Assembly (NCBI RefSeq): GCF_006489205.2
Contig: NZ_VFYR02000001.1
Coordinates: 546,563-610,562 of the forward strand
Reading direction: 5' to 3'
DNA from: Brevibacterium sp. XM4083
GTDB taxonomy: Bacteria; Actinomycetota; Actinomycetes; Actinomycetales; Brevibacteriaceae
DNA length: 64,000 nt
Part shown: piece after piece, positions 35,002 through 44,011 of the stretch
Layout of the letters: every line of letters begins with the position of its first letter
Numbering within the stretch: the first letter of the stretch is position 1
Program-made: the position numbers and the translations under genes
Notes under the pieces: generated by a model
Told to the model about the DNA's origin: nothing
The model's input: only the letters and a program-made list of their open reading frames with translations
Databases searched by the model: none

Positions 35002-38000
35002 TCAGTGCCGCGAGGTCTGGCGTGATTTGAGGAAGATCGCCCGCGCGAGATCGTCCCGGCGCTCGATGAGCAGGCGCCGCAGGGCCGCCGGCGCATCGGC
35101 GTTCTCGTCGAGCCACGCGTCGGTCCGCTCGACAACGCCCTCTTCATCATCCGACCAGCGCGGATAGAGCCCGAGCACGAGCCGCCTGGCGATCTCGATC
35201 GAATTGTCCGCCCAGAACCCGCGCAGCCGCTCGAAGTACTCGTCGACGTAGACCTCGGTGATCGGCAGCGCAGAAGGGGCGACGAATCCCGAGATGATCG
35301 CCGAGAGCACATCATTGCTCAGCTGGGCCGCATCGAGGATCGCCTCCCATGCGCGCATCTTGACGATCGGCAGAGGCAGCGCCGCACTCGCGGTCTCGGC
35401 GCGCAGTCGCCCTGAGGAACTCTGGTCGAGGTGGGTCTCGCGGGCGATGTCCGTCTGGTCCGCCCACCCCAGGCTGACAAGAGCGGTGAGCGCGTTCCAC
35501 CGCAGCGCATGATCGTTGATGAGCCCCCGGAACGGCAGCGAGGCGGCCGCATGCTCCGCGGGCCCGCTCGCCCCAGCCCGCGCGGAGGCCCGTCGCGAGG
35601 CAGTGGCCGACCCGGAGTCCGCGCCCTTCCCAGCGGCCGCCGCACGGTCGGCGCTGGAGCCATCAGTGCTGGAGCCGGACGCGGCGTTGGCCTCGGACGC
35701 AGCACTGCCGCCGGACGCAGCACCGGTGTCAGACGCAACACTGGCCTCGGACGCAACATCGGCCTCGGCCGCGGGCGTCGTCTCCGGTGCCGCCTCCTCG
35801 GCGACCTCGGGGCTCATGCTGTCGATCTCCTCGCCCACTGGCACCGTGAGCACCTGCGTGGCGAACGCGCGACCCATGGCGATCGACGGGTTGGCCTCGA
35901 TGCAGCGCGCCGTGCGGGCGGTCAGCGAGAGGACGAGATTCGCGAGATGCAGCTGCGCATCCGACCCGGACTTCGCCGTCGCGAGCGCATCGAGCGCGGC
36001 CCCGAGGAGCCCGGAGATCGCCGTCTCGAAATTGCGTTCGGCCACCCACTGATCAAGGCAGAGCAGAGCCGTCTGACTCAGACCGGCCATGATCCCCGGA
36101 TTGCTCTCCTTGCCGAGGCTGCGCGCATACGCCGTGAGATACCTCTGCACCGGCAGCAGCCCGTCGCGCACCGCATTGTCGAGAGCCGACCACACGAGCG
36201 CCCGCGAGAGCGGATCCTTGATCCGCGACACCGCGGTCACCGCGGTCTCTGTCGACGCCTCGTCGAGGCGCACCCGCGCATAGTCGTGGTCGCCGTAGTT
36301 GAGGAGGGCGATGTCACCGCGCGTGCGACCGATGAGCTGCTCCACCTCGGCGGACTCCTCATCGAAGTCGAAGACCACGGAATCGAGCGGCACGATGTCG
36401 CGCCCGGCCCGGCCGAGGGTCGCGATCTCGAGCGTGTGCGGCCGCAGCAGCTTCGCACCCTCCGCCGAATCCGACTGCGAGATCCGCGCTCCCGTGATGC
36501 TCGCCCGCGCGGCATCACGCGCGGCTCCGGCACCCCGCGACGACGCGGCGTCGCCAGCCGACCCAGCGTCGCCCGTGGACCCGGCATCGCCCGCTGACCC
36601 AGCAGTGCCGGCCGACCCGGTGTCGTCCCCCGTCGTCAGGGCGAGCGAGAGCTCCGAGACCCCCGAGGTCCCCAGCCACGCGTCCGCCCAGCCGGCGATG
36701 TCCCGCTCGGGAGCCGCCTCGGCGAGGCATTCGAGGAAGTCCGCGAGCTCCGTGTTCCCGAACGCGAAGCGCTTGAAGTAGAGCCGGGACCCGGCGAAGA
36801 ACGCCTCCCGCCCGACGTACGCGACGAGCTGCTTGAGCACCGAGGCGCCCTTGGCATACGTGATGCCGTCGAAGTTGAGCTTAGCCGCCTCGACGTCGGG
36901 GATGTCGGCGACGATCGGATGCGTCGTCGGGTAGAGGTCCTGCATGTACGCCCACGCCTTGCGACGCAGCGCGAACGTCACCCAGCCGTCGGTGAACCGC
37001 GTCGCCTCGGCGAGCGCCAGCCCGCCCATGTAATCGGCGAACGACTCCTTGAGCCACAGGTCGTCCCACCACTTCATCGTTACGAGATCGCCGAACCACA
37101 TGTGCGCCATCTCGTGGAGGATGACGTTGGCGCGCGACTCGTACATCGCGTCGGTGACCTTGTCGCGAAAGATCATCGCGTCGGTGAAGGTGACGAGGCC
37201 GGGATTCTCCATCGCGCCGAGGTTGTACTCGGGAACGAAGATCTGATCGTACTTGCCCCACGGGTAGGGGTAGTCGAACTCGGCGCTGAAGAAGTCGAGA
37301 CCGGCCTTCGTGATCCCGAGGATGTCGGCGGCATCGAGATGATCGACGAGGGAGGCCCGGGTCCACACGCCGAGGTCGACCGTCTCCTGCGTCACCGGGT
37401 CCGTCCACGTGTCCGTCGCCCCCTCATAGGGGCCGGCCGTGATGCACGTGATGTAGCTCGACTGCTTGAGCGTCGGCGCGAAGTAATGGGTCACGGCATC
37501 GTCGCCGGTGGCCTCACGGCTCGTCTCGGCCTGATTCGACAGCACCTGGAACGCTTCGGGGGCAGTGACGCTGAAGACGAACTTCGCCTTGAGATCGGGC
37601 TGGTCGAAGTTCGCGAACACGCGCCGGGCATCGGTCGGTTCGAACTGCGAGTAGAGGTAGACCTTGCCGTCGGCGGGGTCGGTGAACCGGTGCAGGCCCT
37701 CACCCGAGGTCGAATACCGTGCCCGCGCCTCAACAGTCAGGGTGTTCTTGCCCTCACGGACGGGAAACGTGATGCGGGCACCGTCGAACACCTCGGCGGG
37801 GGAGAGGTCCTCCCCATTGATCTGGACCAGAGAGACGGAGTCGGCGATGAGGTCGATGAAGGTCTGGGCGTCGGCGCGAGCCTTGAACTCGACGACGGTG
37901 CGGGAGAGGTACGTATCAGCATCGGACTCGGCATTGCTCACATCGAGATGAACGGTGTAAGTCTTGACCTTGAGCAGATGAGATCGGCTCTGCGCTTCGT

Positions 38001-38022
38001 CTCGGGTCAGGTTCGTCGTCAT
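35002..38022 (-). CDS. pepN: Aminopeptidase N (M1 family) with two repeat insertions
   Basis: Zinc metallopeptidase that removes N-terminal residues from peptides. The 1006-residue protein has the exopeptidase GAMEN motif at 269-273 and HEMAH at 303-307 with the third zinc ligand in WLKESFADYMG. Usual actinobacterial PepN has about 850-870 residues. The extra length is two Ala/Gly/Ser/Asp insertions: about 468-515 (GDAGSTGDAGSAG) and about 735-830 (ASEASVASDTGAASG), both encoded by 18-bp tandem units. Catalytic residues look intact. GGAGG precedes ATG 38022. Cytoplasmic. Confidence 0.94.
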   Translation of the reverse strand: MTTNLTRDEAQSRSHLLKVKTYTVHLDVSNAESDADTYLSRTVVEFKARADAQTFIDLIADSVSLVQINGEDLSPAEVFDGARITFPVREGKNTLTVEARARYSTSGEGLHRFTDPADGKVYLYSQFEPTDARRVFANFDQPDLKAKFVFSVTAPEAFQVLSNQAETSREATGDDAVTHYFAPTLKQSSYITCITAGPYEGATDTWTDPVTQETVDLGVWTRASLVDHLDAADILGITKAGLDFFSAEFDYPYPWGKYDQIFVPEYNLGAMENPGLVTFTDAMIFRDKVTDAMYESRANVILHEMAHMWFGDLVTMKWWDDLWLKESFADYMGGLALAEATRFTDGWVTFALRRKAWAYMQDLYPTTHPIVADIPDVEAAKLNFDGITYAKGASVLKQLVAYVGREAFFAGSRLYFKRFAFGNTELADFLECLAEAAPERDIAGWADAWLGTSGVSELSLALTTGDDTGSAGTAGSAGDAGSTGDAGSAGDAASSRGAGAARDAARASITGARISQSDSAEGAKLLRPHTLEIATLGRAGRDIVPLDSVVFDFDEESAEVEQLIGRTRGDIALLNYGDHDYARVRLDEASTETAVTAVSRIKDPLSRALVWSALDNAVRDGLLPVQRYLTAYARSLGKESNPGIMAGLSQTALLCLDQWVAERNFETAISGLLGAALDALATAKSGSDAQLHLANLVLSLTARTARCIEANPSIAMGRAFATQVLTVPVGEEIDSMSPEVAEEAAPETTPAAEADVASEASVASDTGAASGGSAASEANAASGSSTDGSSADRAAAAGKGADSGSATASRRASARAGASGPAEHAAASLPFRGLINDHALRWNALTALVSLGWADQTDIARETHLDQSSSGRLRAETASAALPLPIVKMRAWEAILDAAQLSNDVLSAIISGFVAPSALPITEVYVDEYFERLRGFWADNSIEIARRLVLGLYPRWSDDEEGVVERTDAWLDENADAPAALRRLLIERRDDLARAIFLKSRQTSRH
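35687..35776. repeat. 18-bp tandem array in pepN (C-terminal insertion)
   Basis: Five 18-bp units at 35687, 35705, 35723, 35741 and 35759; units 1 and 4 differ at one base. Confidence 0.9.
36550..36621. repeat. 18-bp tandem array in pepN (central insertion)
   Basis: Four 18-bp units at 36550, 36568, 36586 and 36604, encoding GDAGSA-type hexapeptides on the minus strand. Confidence 0.9.
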
Positions 38023-38107
38023 TCTTCAGCCTCCTCGGCGCACCGACATTAGCATGTCACAATTCCGGTAATCTGAGTACAGCGAGCGCGGGAGGGGGTC
38101 GGAAAGC

Positions 38108-39250
38108 ATGGCGAAAGTCGAGGTCAGCGGGCTGGCCAAGCGAGGGTTCAACGTCGTCGCCCATCGTCTGCGCATGGGATTCAAACGCGTCGGCGCGAAC
38201 TTCGGACAGCTCATCCAGATCCCCATCGCCGCGACCGCCGCGTACGCGTTCTGCGTCTACGTCCTCGGCCATCCCTACCCGTTCCTCGCCGCCGTCGCCG
38301 CAGCCGTGGGCATCGGTCCCGTCGCCGACCGCCGCCTGCGCCGCTCGCTCGAGATCGGCTTCGGCGCGACCTTCGGGGTGCTCGTCGGCGAGGTGCTCGT
38401 CAACATCTACGGGTCCGGCATCTGGCAGCTCGCCCTCACCCTCATCATCGGCCTCGTCATCGGCACAGTGCTCAACTCCGGGGGCATCTTCATCACGCAG
38501 ATCGCCGTCCAGTCCGTCTACGTCGTCGTCGTTCCCGCGACCGCGACGACCCTGCCGTTCCCGCGCACCCTCGACGCCCTCGTCGGCTCGCTCTTCGCGA
38601 TCATCCTCGCCCTCATCATGCCCCGCGACGCCCGCAAGGTCCCGCGGGCGCTCGCGGCGAACCTCCTCGATGAGGTGAGCAGCGTGCTGACGATGATGTC
38701 GCGGGCGCTGCGGGACGCCGACACCGAACTCGCGATGCGGGCGCTCACCCGTGCCCGCGAGACCCAGGACATCATCGATTCGTGGGGGTCCTCGCTCCAG
38801 GTGTCGAAGGAGGCCGCGAAGATCAACGCGCGCGGTCGCCGTCATGCCGCCGAGGTGACCCGACTCTCCCGCGCCCACACCTACTCCGACCGGGCGATGC
38901 GCACGATCCGCGTCATCGCGCGCAGGGTCGTCGGCATCACCGAGCTCGGGGTGAAGAAGCCGATCATCGCCGACTACGTCGAATCCCTGGCCGACGGGGC
39001 GAAGAAGCTCGAGATCGCACTGCGGAGGGGCACCGACCGCTCCCTCGCCGAGGTGGCCCTGTCCGAGGCCGCAGGCGAACTCGATCCGCGGGCGGAGAAG
39101 AGCTGGGACATCCACGACGAATCCCTCGTCCTGCTCCTGCGGCCGGTGGCCGCCGATCTCCTCCAGGCGGCCGGTCTGACGAACGACGCCGCCCACGACC
39201 GGCTGCCCTCCCTCGCCGAGGACAACGCCGACGGGCCGCCCGTGGAGTGA
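38108..39250 (+). CDS. FUSC / aromatic-acid-exporter-like membrane protein
   Basis: The 380-residue protein has an N-terminal membrane half (about 30-180, six segments, with the basic loop GPVADRRLRRSLEIGFGATFG) and a C-terminal cytoplasmic helical half (about 185-360). This is the plan of ArAE/FUSC-type proteins, some of which export aromatic acids; substrate unknown. TAATCT at 38069-38074 is a possible -10 and GGAGGGGG/GGAAAG supplies a ribosome site. Divergent from pepN. Confidence 0.8.
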   Translation: MAKVEVSGLAKRGFNVVAHRLRMGFKRVGANFGQLIQIPIAATAAYAFCVYVLGHPYPFLAAVAAAVGIGPVADRRLRRSLEIGFGATFGVLVGEVLVNIYGSGIWQLALTLIIGLVIGTVLNSGGIFITQIAVQSVYVVVVPATATTLPFPRTLDALVGSLFAIILALIMPRDARKVPRALAANLLDEVSSVLTMMSRALRDADTELAMRALTRARETQDIIDSWGSSLQVSKEAAKINARGRRHAAEVTRLSRAHTYSDRAMRTIRVIARRVVGITELGVKKPIIADYVESLADGAKKLEIALRRGTDRSLAEVALSEAAGELDPRAEKSWDIHDESLVLLLRPVAADLLQAAGLTNDAAHDRLPSLAEDNADGPPVE

Positions 39251-39256
39251 CGCGTC

Positions 39257-39342
39257 CTGTCAGTTTTCGATGAGGGCGTCGTCAGGGTTCGCCGAGGCTG
39301 TCGTCGGCTCTCGACGGCAGCGCTGTCAGCTCTCGATGACGA
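39257..39342. repeat. Tandem units spanning the stop codon of the cupin regulator gene
   Basis: Four degenerate units of 20-24 bp. The first and last (CTGTCAGTTTTCGATGAGG, CTGTCAGCTCTCGATGACG) are nearly identical, and the last contains the true stop codon (TCA at 39326-39328). Confidence 0.8.
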
Positions 39343-40090
39343 AGATGCAGTTCGTGCCGGGTTCGAGCGCGGTGAACGTGTGCGGCTGATCGCCGGGATG
39401 GACGAGATAGTCGCCGGCGACGAGTTCGTACGACTGTCCGAGCGCCTCGATCCGCGCCGCCCCGCGGCCGACGATGACGTGCTCGATCGTGCCCGCCGGG
39501 TGCGGGTGGGAATTGCGTGACTCGCCCGGTTCGGCCTGGATGAAGTAGATGTCGCGCCGTGCGGTCGGCGGGGACGTCGAGAGCAGCGTCGCGACGTAGT
39601 TCGCCGACGTCGAGGGCAGGCTCGGCATGTCGCGGACATGGTGGAGGGCGACCTCGTGCTGCGGGGGATCGAGCAGTCGGGAGAGCGGGATGTCGAGGGC
39701 GGCGGCCAGAGCCCACATCGTCTCGAGGCTCGGATTGGCGGTGCCCGCTTCGAGGCCGGACATCGTCGACTTGCCGATGCCGGCACGGCGCGCCACCTCC
39801 GAGAGGGAGAGGCCGGCGCGCTGGCGTTCGCGCTTCACCGCCGCGGCGACCTGGGCCCTTGGCGTCCGCGAGTCCTCCGGGACGACCTCACCGGGGGACG
39901 TGTCGCTGGGGGATGGGTCGCCGAGGGATGAGTCGCCGAGCGCGGAATCATCGGCGCCAGAGTCGACGATCTCATCGGAGTCGGCGACATCGTCGGCGCG
40001 GTCGACGTCGACGCGGTCGGCGCCATCGTCGGTGCGGTCGACGTCGCCGGCGTGGTCGGTGAGAGACGAATCGTTCGAAGCTGCACTCAT
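39326..40090 (-). CDS. XRE-family regulator with C-terminal cupin
   Basis: Helix-turn-helix plus small-molecule-sensing cupin. The 254-residue protein has a highly acidic repeat-bearing N-terminus (1-80, LGDSSLGDPSPSD), the HTH at about 85-140 (LSLSEVARRAGIGKSTMSGLEAG) and a cupin at about 175-250 (HPHPAGTIEHVIVGRG, YLVHPGDQPHTF). It is divergent from azlCD and such regulators commonly control the adjacent transporter, so it probably senses an amino acid. The acidic arm is unusual for the family. Confidence 0.87.
   Translation of the reverse strand: MSAASNDSSLTDHAGDVDRTDDGADRVDVDRADDVADSDEIVDSGADDSALGDSSLGDPSPSDTSPGEVVPEDSRTPRAQVAAAVKRERQRAGLSLSEVARRAGIGKSTMSGLEAGTANPSLETMWALAAALDIPLSRLLDPPQHEVALHHVRDMPSLPSTSANYVATLLSTSPPTARRDIYFIQAEPGESRNSHPHPAGTIEHVIVGRGAARIEALGQSYELVAGDYLVHPGDQPHTFTALEPGTNCIFVIES
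39903..39947. repeat. 15-bp tandem units in the acidic arm of the cupin regulator
   Basis: Three degenerate 15-bp units (TCGCYGRGGGATGRG type) that encode the SLGDPSP-like repeats. Confidence 0.7.
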
Positions 40091-40178
40091 GGCACCATCG
40101 TACCGTGGTGTTCATCAGACCGATGCCCCGTTCGGGTTGACGAACGAATGGGCGAGTGTGCACTATGGTGAACATGAG
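40091..40178. promoter_or_regulatory. Divergent regulator/azlC control region
   Basis: On the minus strand TACGAT (40097-40102) lies six bases before the regulator ATG, suggesting leaderless expression. TGTTCATCA at 40109-40117 and TGGTGAACA at 40166-40174 form an inverted pair (8 of 9), one over each start region, and are a candidate operator pair for the regulator. Confidence 0.4.
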
Positions 40179-40974
40179 TTCAGCATTCCGCACGATCGAT
40201 CGCGTGCTTCCGGCGTCGACCTACCGCGCCGTCGCGATCATCACGGTGACGATCGTCGCCGTCGCCCTGTCCTACGGTGCGATCTCGGCGACCGCAGGGT
40301 TCGCGTGGTGGCAGACGCTGCTGCTCGCGGCCTTCGCCCTCGGCGGGGCGGCCGAATTCACGTTCGTCGGCGTCATCGCCGCCGGCGGGGCCCCGGTGCT
40401 CGCGGTGCTCGCCGGTCTCCTCGTCAACTCGCGGAACTTCGCGTTCGGCATGGCCGTCGGTCCCTTCTTCCCGCAGGACTGGCGGGCGCTCATCGCCGCC
40501 CACTGGATCAACGACGAATCGACCGCGGTCGCCCGGACCGGAGTCGGCGACCGCCAGCGCTGGCACGCCTTCCTCCTCATGGGGGCGGCGATCGCCCTGA
40601 TGTGGCCTTCGGGTGCCGTCGTCGGCCAATGGCTCGGCAGCGTCGTCGACGCGGACATGCTCGGACTCGACGCCGCGTTCCCGATCATCCTCTTCTGCCT
40701 CATCCGCGGTGACCTGAAGAACCGGAAGACGCTCTGCCTCACCCTGGCGGGCATCCTCGTCGCTGTGCTGCTCACGCCGATCCTGCCGCTCGGCCTCGGC
40801 GCGGTGACCTCCCTGTCGGTGTTCGCTGTCGTCGCCCTCGGCTGGCTGGTCCGCCGTGCAGTCCGCTCGCGGAGGATGAGGAAGGGAAAGGGTGCCGGGG
40901 CTGGGAAGAGCAAGGAGAACGACCTGCCTGCCACCCCGACCACGACTGCACCCGAAAGCGAGGCCACCCGATGA
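40174..40974 (+). CDS. azlC: AzlC-family branched-chain amino-acid exporter, large subunit
   Basis: With AzlD forms an exporter of branched-chain amino acids. The 266-residue protein has the family sequence GGAAEFTFVGVIAAGG and LLVNSRNFAFGMAVGPFF. Its C-terminus is an Arg/Lys-rich cytoplasmic tail. I use ATG 40174; ATG 40165 and GTG 40156 are also in frame. It overlaps azlD as ATGA. Confidence 0.88.
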   Translation: MSSAFRTIDRVLPASTYRAVAIITVTIVAVALSYGAISATAGFAWWQTLLLAAFALGGAAEFTFVGVIAAGGAPVLAVLAGLLVNSRNFAFGMAVGPFFPQDWRALIAAHWINDESTAVARTGVGDRQRWHAFLLMGAAIALMWPSGAVVGQWLGSVVDADMLGLDAAFPIILFCLIRGDLKNRKTLCLTLAGILVAVLLTPILPLGLGAVTSLSVFAVVALGWLVRRAVRSRRMRKGKGAGAGKSKENDLPATPTTTAPESEATR

Positions 40975-41426
40975 CTGCGACGTCCTTCCTCATCGCGCTC
41001 GCCGCCCTGGCCATCGGCACGTACGTCATGCGCTTCGCCGGGGTCAAGGTCGGGGCCGCGCTCGCCACCCGCGGCAAGCGCCGCGCCCTCGTCGCCGCCG
41101 ATGACGACCGCGCCCCCGCCTCGGCGAGCACAGCCACCCCGAGCGCAACCACCCCGGCGAACGACCCGGCCGCCACCGGTGCGGACGTCGTCCCCGACGA
41201 ACCGACCTCCCGGGTGACGAAGTGGATGGACCGGGCCACCGTCGTCCTCATCGGCGCCGTCTTCGCGACGACGGCGATCTTCGACGGCCGCGACCTCGCC
41301 GATCCGGCGCGACTCATCGGCGTCGGCGTCGGGGTGCTCGCCGCGATCCTGCGGGTGCCGATGCTCGTCAGCGTCGTCCTCGCCATGGGCGTGTGCGCGG
41401 GTCTGCGGGTCTCAGGCATCCTGTGA
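40971..41426 (+). CDS. azlD: AzlD-family exporter small subunit, with a loop insertion
   Basis: The 151-residue protein starts with a membrane helix containing GTYVMRFAGVKVGA, which matches AzlD. Typical members have about 105 residues; here about 50 Ala/Thr/Pro/Asp-rich residues (36-82) are inserted between the first and second membrane segments. Overlaps azlC by 4 bp, so the two are translated together. Confidence 0.85.
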   Translation: MTATSFLIALAALAIGTYVMRFAGVKVGAALATRGKRRALVAADDDRAPASASTATPSATTPANDPAATGADVVPDEPTSRVTKWMDRATVVLIGAVFATTAIFDGRDLADPARLIGVGVGVLAAILRVPMLVSVVLAMGVCAGLRVSGIL

Positions 41427-41458
41427 GTTGCCCCGATGCCGTCGGCACCGGCGGTTGC

Positions 41459-41471
41459 TACCCTGGTGGGC
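41459..41471 (+). promoter_or_regulatory. Leaderless promoter of the DUF2516 gene
   Basis: TACCCT at 41459-41464 followed by exactly seven bases to ATG 41472. Confidence 0.45.
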
Positions 41472-41783
41472 ATGGAACTCATTGCTGACTTTCAGCGCCT
41501 CGTCTTTCTCGCCCTCACGGTTGCCGCGTTCGGCGTCCAGCTGTGGGCGTTCGTCGATGCGCTCCGGTACAAGGATGAGAACTACCGCGCCGTGGACAAG
41601 CAGAGCAAGAAGTTCTGGGTGATCCTCCTCGGGGTCGGCCTCGCGCTCGCCCTCATCGCCCTGCCGCCGCTGGGCCAGAGCATCATCTTCCTCAATCTCC
41701 TCGCCCTCGTCGGTGCGATCGTCTACCTCACCGACGTGCGCCCGAAGATCAAGGCCGTCGACCCGCGGAACCGGAACGCCTGA
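41472..41783 (+). CDS. DUF2516 family membrane protein
   Basis: 103 residues: membrane helix (about 10-30, FLALTVAAFGVQLWAFVDAL), a polar segment KDENYRAVDKQSKKFW, two further membrane helices and a C-terminus with DVRPKIKAVD. This matches the actinobacterial DUF2516 pattern. Function unknown; it is commonly near mycothiol or alpha/beta-hydrolase genes. Confidence 0.75.
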   Translation: MELIADFQRLVFLALTVAAFGVQLWAFVDALRYKDENYRAVDKQSKKFWVILLGVGLALALIALPPLGQSIIFLNLLALVGAIVYLTDVRPKIKAVDPRNRNA

Positions 41784-41790
41784 CCCGCGC

Positions 41791-42615
41791 ATGAGCGACG
41801 CCAACCTCCCCGGTCCCGAGACCGGGTACATCTCGACGTTCGGCACCGGCGACCCTCACACCCTCTTCAGCCACGGTTTCGCCGGCGCGATCCGCGACAC
41901 CCGCCCGTTCGGCACCGGCATCACGGGAACGAAGCACTTCCTCCACCTCTTCGGCCACGGCGGCCGACCCTCACCCGGGCCGGGGTGGGACTACGCCCTC
42001 ATCGCCGAGGCGCTCGCCGACGCACTCACCGCGACCTCCGCGACGCGGGCCCTCGGCGTCTCGATGTCCGCCGGCGGTCTCCTCCGGCTGCTGAGCACCG
42101 GGCACCCGGCCGCCGCCGGACTGGAGAAGGTCGCCCTCGTCCTGCCCGCATCGTTCGCCGGATTCCCCGCCGAGGTGGCCCACGCCCACACCGCGTACCT
42201 CGAGTCCCTGCGCGGTCTCGTCGCCGCCGGTGACGTCGACGGCATCACCGAGCTCATGCTCTCCCGCGAACCCGCCGAGGTGGCCGCCCTCGTCCCGGCC
42301 CGCGCCTGGACGCGGGCGAAGGCGGAGAACCTCGTCCACACCGACATGTCCGACGGGCTCGGTCTCGCCCTCGAGATCGCCGCCGCCGGCGTCGGCGACC
42401 CCGCCGAGTTCGACACCGGACTCACCCGGCTGCGCGAGTTCGCGGGCGAGGTGCTCGTCCTCACCCACGAGGACGACCCCGCTCATCCCGTCTTCGTCGC
42501 CGAGGAGATCGCGGCCGCCGTCCCCGGCTCACGCCTCGAGGTCCTGCCCGCCGGATCGATCCTGTGGCGCGGCCGCCATGAGGTCCGCCGAATCCTCAGC
42601 GAGTTCTTTGGCTAG
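41791..42615 (+). CDS. Alpha/beta hydrolase
   Basis: 274 residues with an alpha/beta hydrolase layout: FSHGFAGAIRDTRPFG near the oxyanion region, a nucleophile elbow GVSMSAGG (serine near residue 92) and an acid in VLTHEDDPAHPV with a late histidine in RGRHEV. No signal peptide. It starts 7 bp after the DUF2516 stop and ends just before mshA. Substrate unknown. Confidence 0.75.
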   Translation: MSDANLPGPETGYISTFGTGDPHTLFSHGFAGAIRDTRPFGTGITGTKHFLHLFGHGGRPSPGPGWDYALIAEALADALTATSATRALGVSMSAGGLLRLLSTGHPAAAGLEKVALVLPASFAGFPAEVAHAHTAYLESLRGLVAAGDVDGITELMLSREPAEVAALVPARAWTRAKAENLVHTDMSDGLGLALEIAAAGVGDPAEFDTGLTRLREFAGEVLVLTHEDDPAHPVFVAEEIAAAVPGSRLEVLPAGSILWRGRHEVRRILSEFFG

Positions 42616-42625
42616 ACTGGCGACC
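42613..42625 (+). promoter_or_regulatory. Leaderless promoter of mshA
   Basis: TAGACT at 42613-42618, partly covering the end of the hydrolase gene, followed by exactly seven bases to GTG 42626. Confidence 0.55.
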
Positions 42626-44011
42626 GTGCACATCTCCGTCCTCTCCCTCCACACCTCACCCGCGGCGCAGCCGGGGCAGGGCGACGCGGGCGGGATGAAC
42701 GTCTACGTCGACCACACGGTCAGGGCCCTTGCCGCCATGGGACACGTGGTCGACGTCTTCACCGCCGACCCGAACGGGAACGGCACCGAGCGGCCCGACG
42801 CCGACACCGTGACGCTGTCGGAGAACATCCGCCTCCACTGGCTGCGCACGGACGCCGCGACGAAGGATGCGCTCGCCGGGCGGATCGACGACCTTGCGCG
42901 CCTGCTCGCCGCACATCCCGCGTATGCCGCCGCTGACCTCGTGTGGGCGCACTACTGGATCTCCGCCGAGGCGGCCCTCAAGGCACAGGCGCTCGTCACG
43001 GGCAATGACGTCACCCGGGCTCGCCCGCAGCTCATCGCGAGCATGCACACGATCGGTGCCGTGAAGAACCGGGACTCGGAGACCGAGGACGAATCGCCTC
43101 GGCGCCTGCGGGCCGAGGAGCGCATCGCCCACCGCGTCGACCTCCTCGTCGCCAACACTCCCGCCGAACGCCGTGACCTCATCGGGGAGCTCGGCGCCGC
43201 TCCGGACTCCGTCATCGTCGCCCGCCCGGGCGTCGACCACGATCTCTTCTCACCCGGCTCCCGGGCTGCGGCGCGGCGGGAGCTCGGCATCGCCACCGAC
43301 GAGCACCTCGTCCTCTACGTCGGGCGAATGCAGTTCATCAAGGGCACCGACGTCGTCGTCGATGCCCTCGCCTGCCTGCAGGAGAACAACCCGGAGCTGG
43401 CGGCGTCCACCCGCGGGATCCTCCTCGGCGCCGCCTCGGGGTGGGCCGAGCCGGCCGATTCCTCGCACCACCGCAGTGCTGAGTTCGCGGCATCCGGGCG
43501 TCAGATGACGAACCTCCGGACCGCGGATCTCCACAGCACGGATCTCCACACCGCGGACTTCCACACCGCACTCTCGGCGGCGGTCGCCGTCGACCCGCAC
43601 ATCGAGGTCAGGCAGCCGGTGCCGGCGGCCGATCTCGTCACGTACTACCGTGCCGCCGATGTCCTCCTCGTCCCGTCGCGCAGCGAATCCTTCGGGCTCG
43701 TCGCCGCCGAGGCCGCGGCCTCGGGGCTGCCCGCGATCGCCTCGGCGGTGGGCGGTCTGCCGGAGGTCGTCGAGAACGGCTTCTCCGGTCTCCTCATCGC
43801 CGACCACAACCCGCGCCATTGGGCGCTCACCCTCGAGCGGCTGCTCGGCGACGCGCAGCTGCGCGCCGAACTCGGCGAGCACGCGGTGGCCCGCTCGCAG
43901 CGGTTCGACTGGCACACGACGGTGGCGACGGTGCTCGACGCCCTCGCCGAGGCGGTCGAACCGATCGAGCGGGACCTCGCCGCTCCCGGCCTGTGCGGGG
44001 GGTCGCTCTGA
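42626..44011 (+). CDS. mshA: D-inositol-3-phosphate N-acetylglucosaminyltransferase (mycothiol step 1)
   Basis: GT4 glycosyltransferase that commits inositol phosphate to mycothiol. The 461-residue protein has LHTSPAAQPGQGDAGGMNVY near the N-terminus, the family's acceptor/donor loop, LYVGRMQFIKGTDV, and the C-terminal donor-binding PSRSESFGLVAAEAAASGLP. An insertion of about 40 residues (285-330) lies between conserved GT-B strands and contains the repeat TADLHSTDLHTADFHT. GTG 42626 is chosen because of the family start and the leaderless promoter. It overlaps the ybjN-like gene as TGATG. Confidence 0.93.
   Translation: MHISVLSLHTSPAAQPGQGDAGGMNVYVDHTVRALAAMGHVVDVFTADPNGNGTERPDADTVTLSENIRLHWLRTDAATKDALAGRIDDLARLLAAHPAYAAADLVWAHYWISAEAALKAQALVTGNDVTRARPQLIASMHTIGAVKNRDSETEDESPRRLRAEERIAHRVDLLVANTPAERRDLIGELGAAPDSVIVARPGVDHDLFSPGSRAAARRELGIATDEHLVLYVGRMQFIKGTDVVVDALACLQENNPELAASTRGILLGAASGWAEPADSSHHRSAEFAASGRQMTNLRTADLHSTDLHTADFHTALSAAVAVDPHIEVRQPVPAADLVTYYRAADVLLVPSRSESFGLVAAEAAASGLPAIASAVGGLPEVVENGFSGLLIADHNPRHWALTLERLLGDAQLRAELGEHAVARSQRFDWHTTVATVLDALAEAVEPIERDLAAPGLCGGSL
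43520..43564 (+). repeat. 15-bp tandem array in mshA
   Basis: Three units at 43520, 43535 and 43550, consensus ACCGCGGATCTCCAC, within the insertion. Confidence 0.88.
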
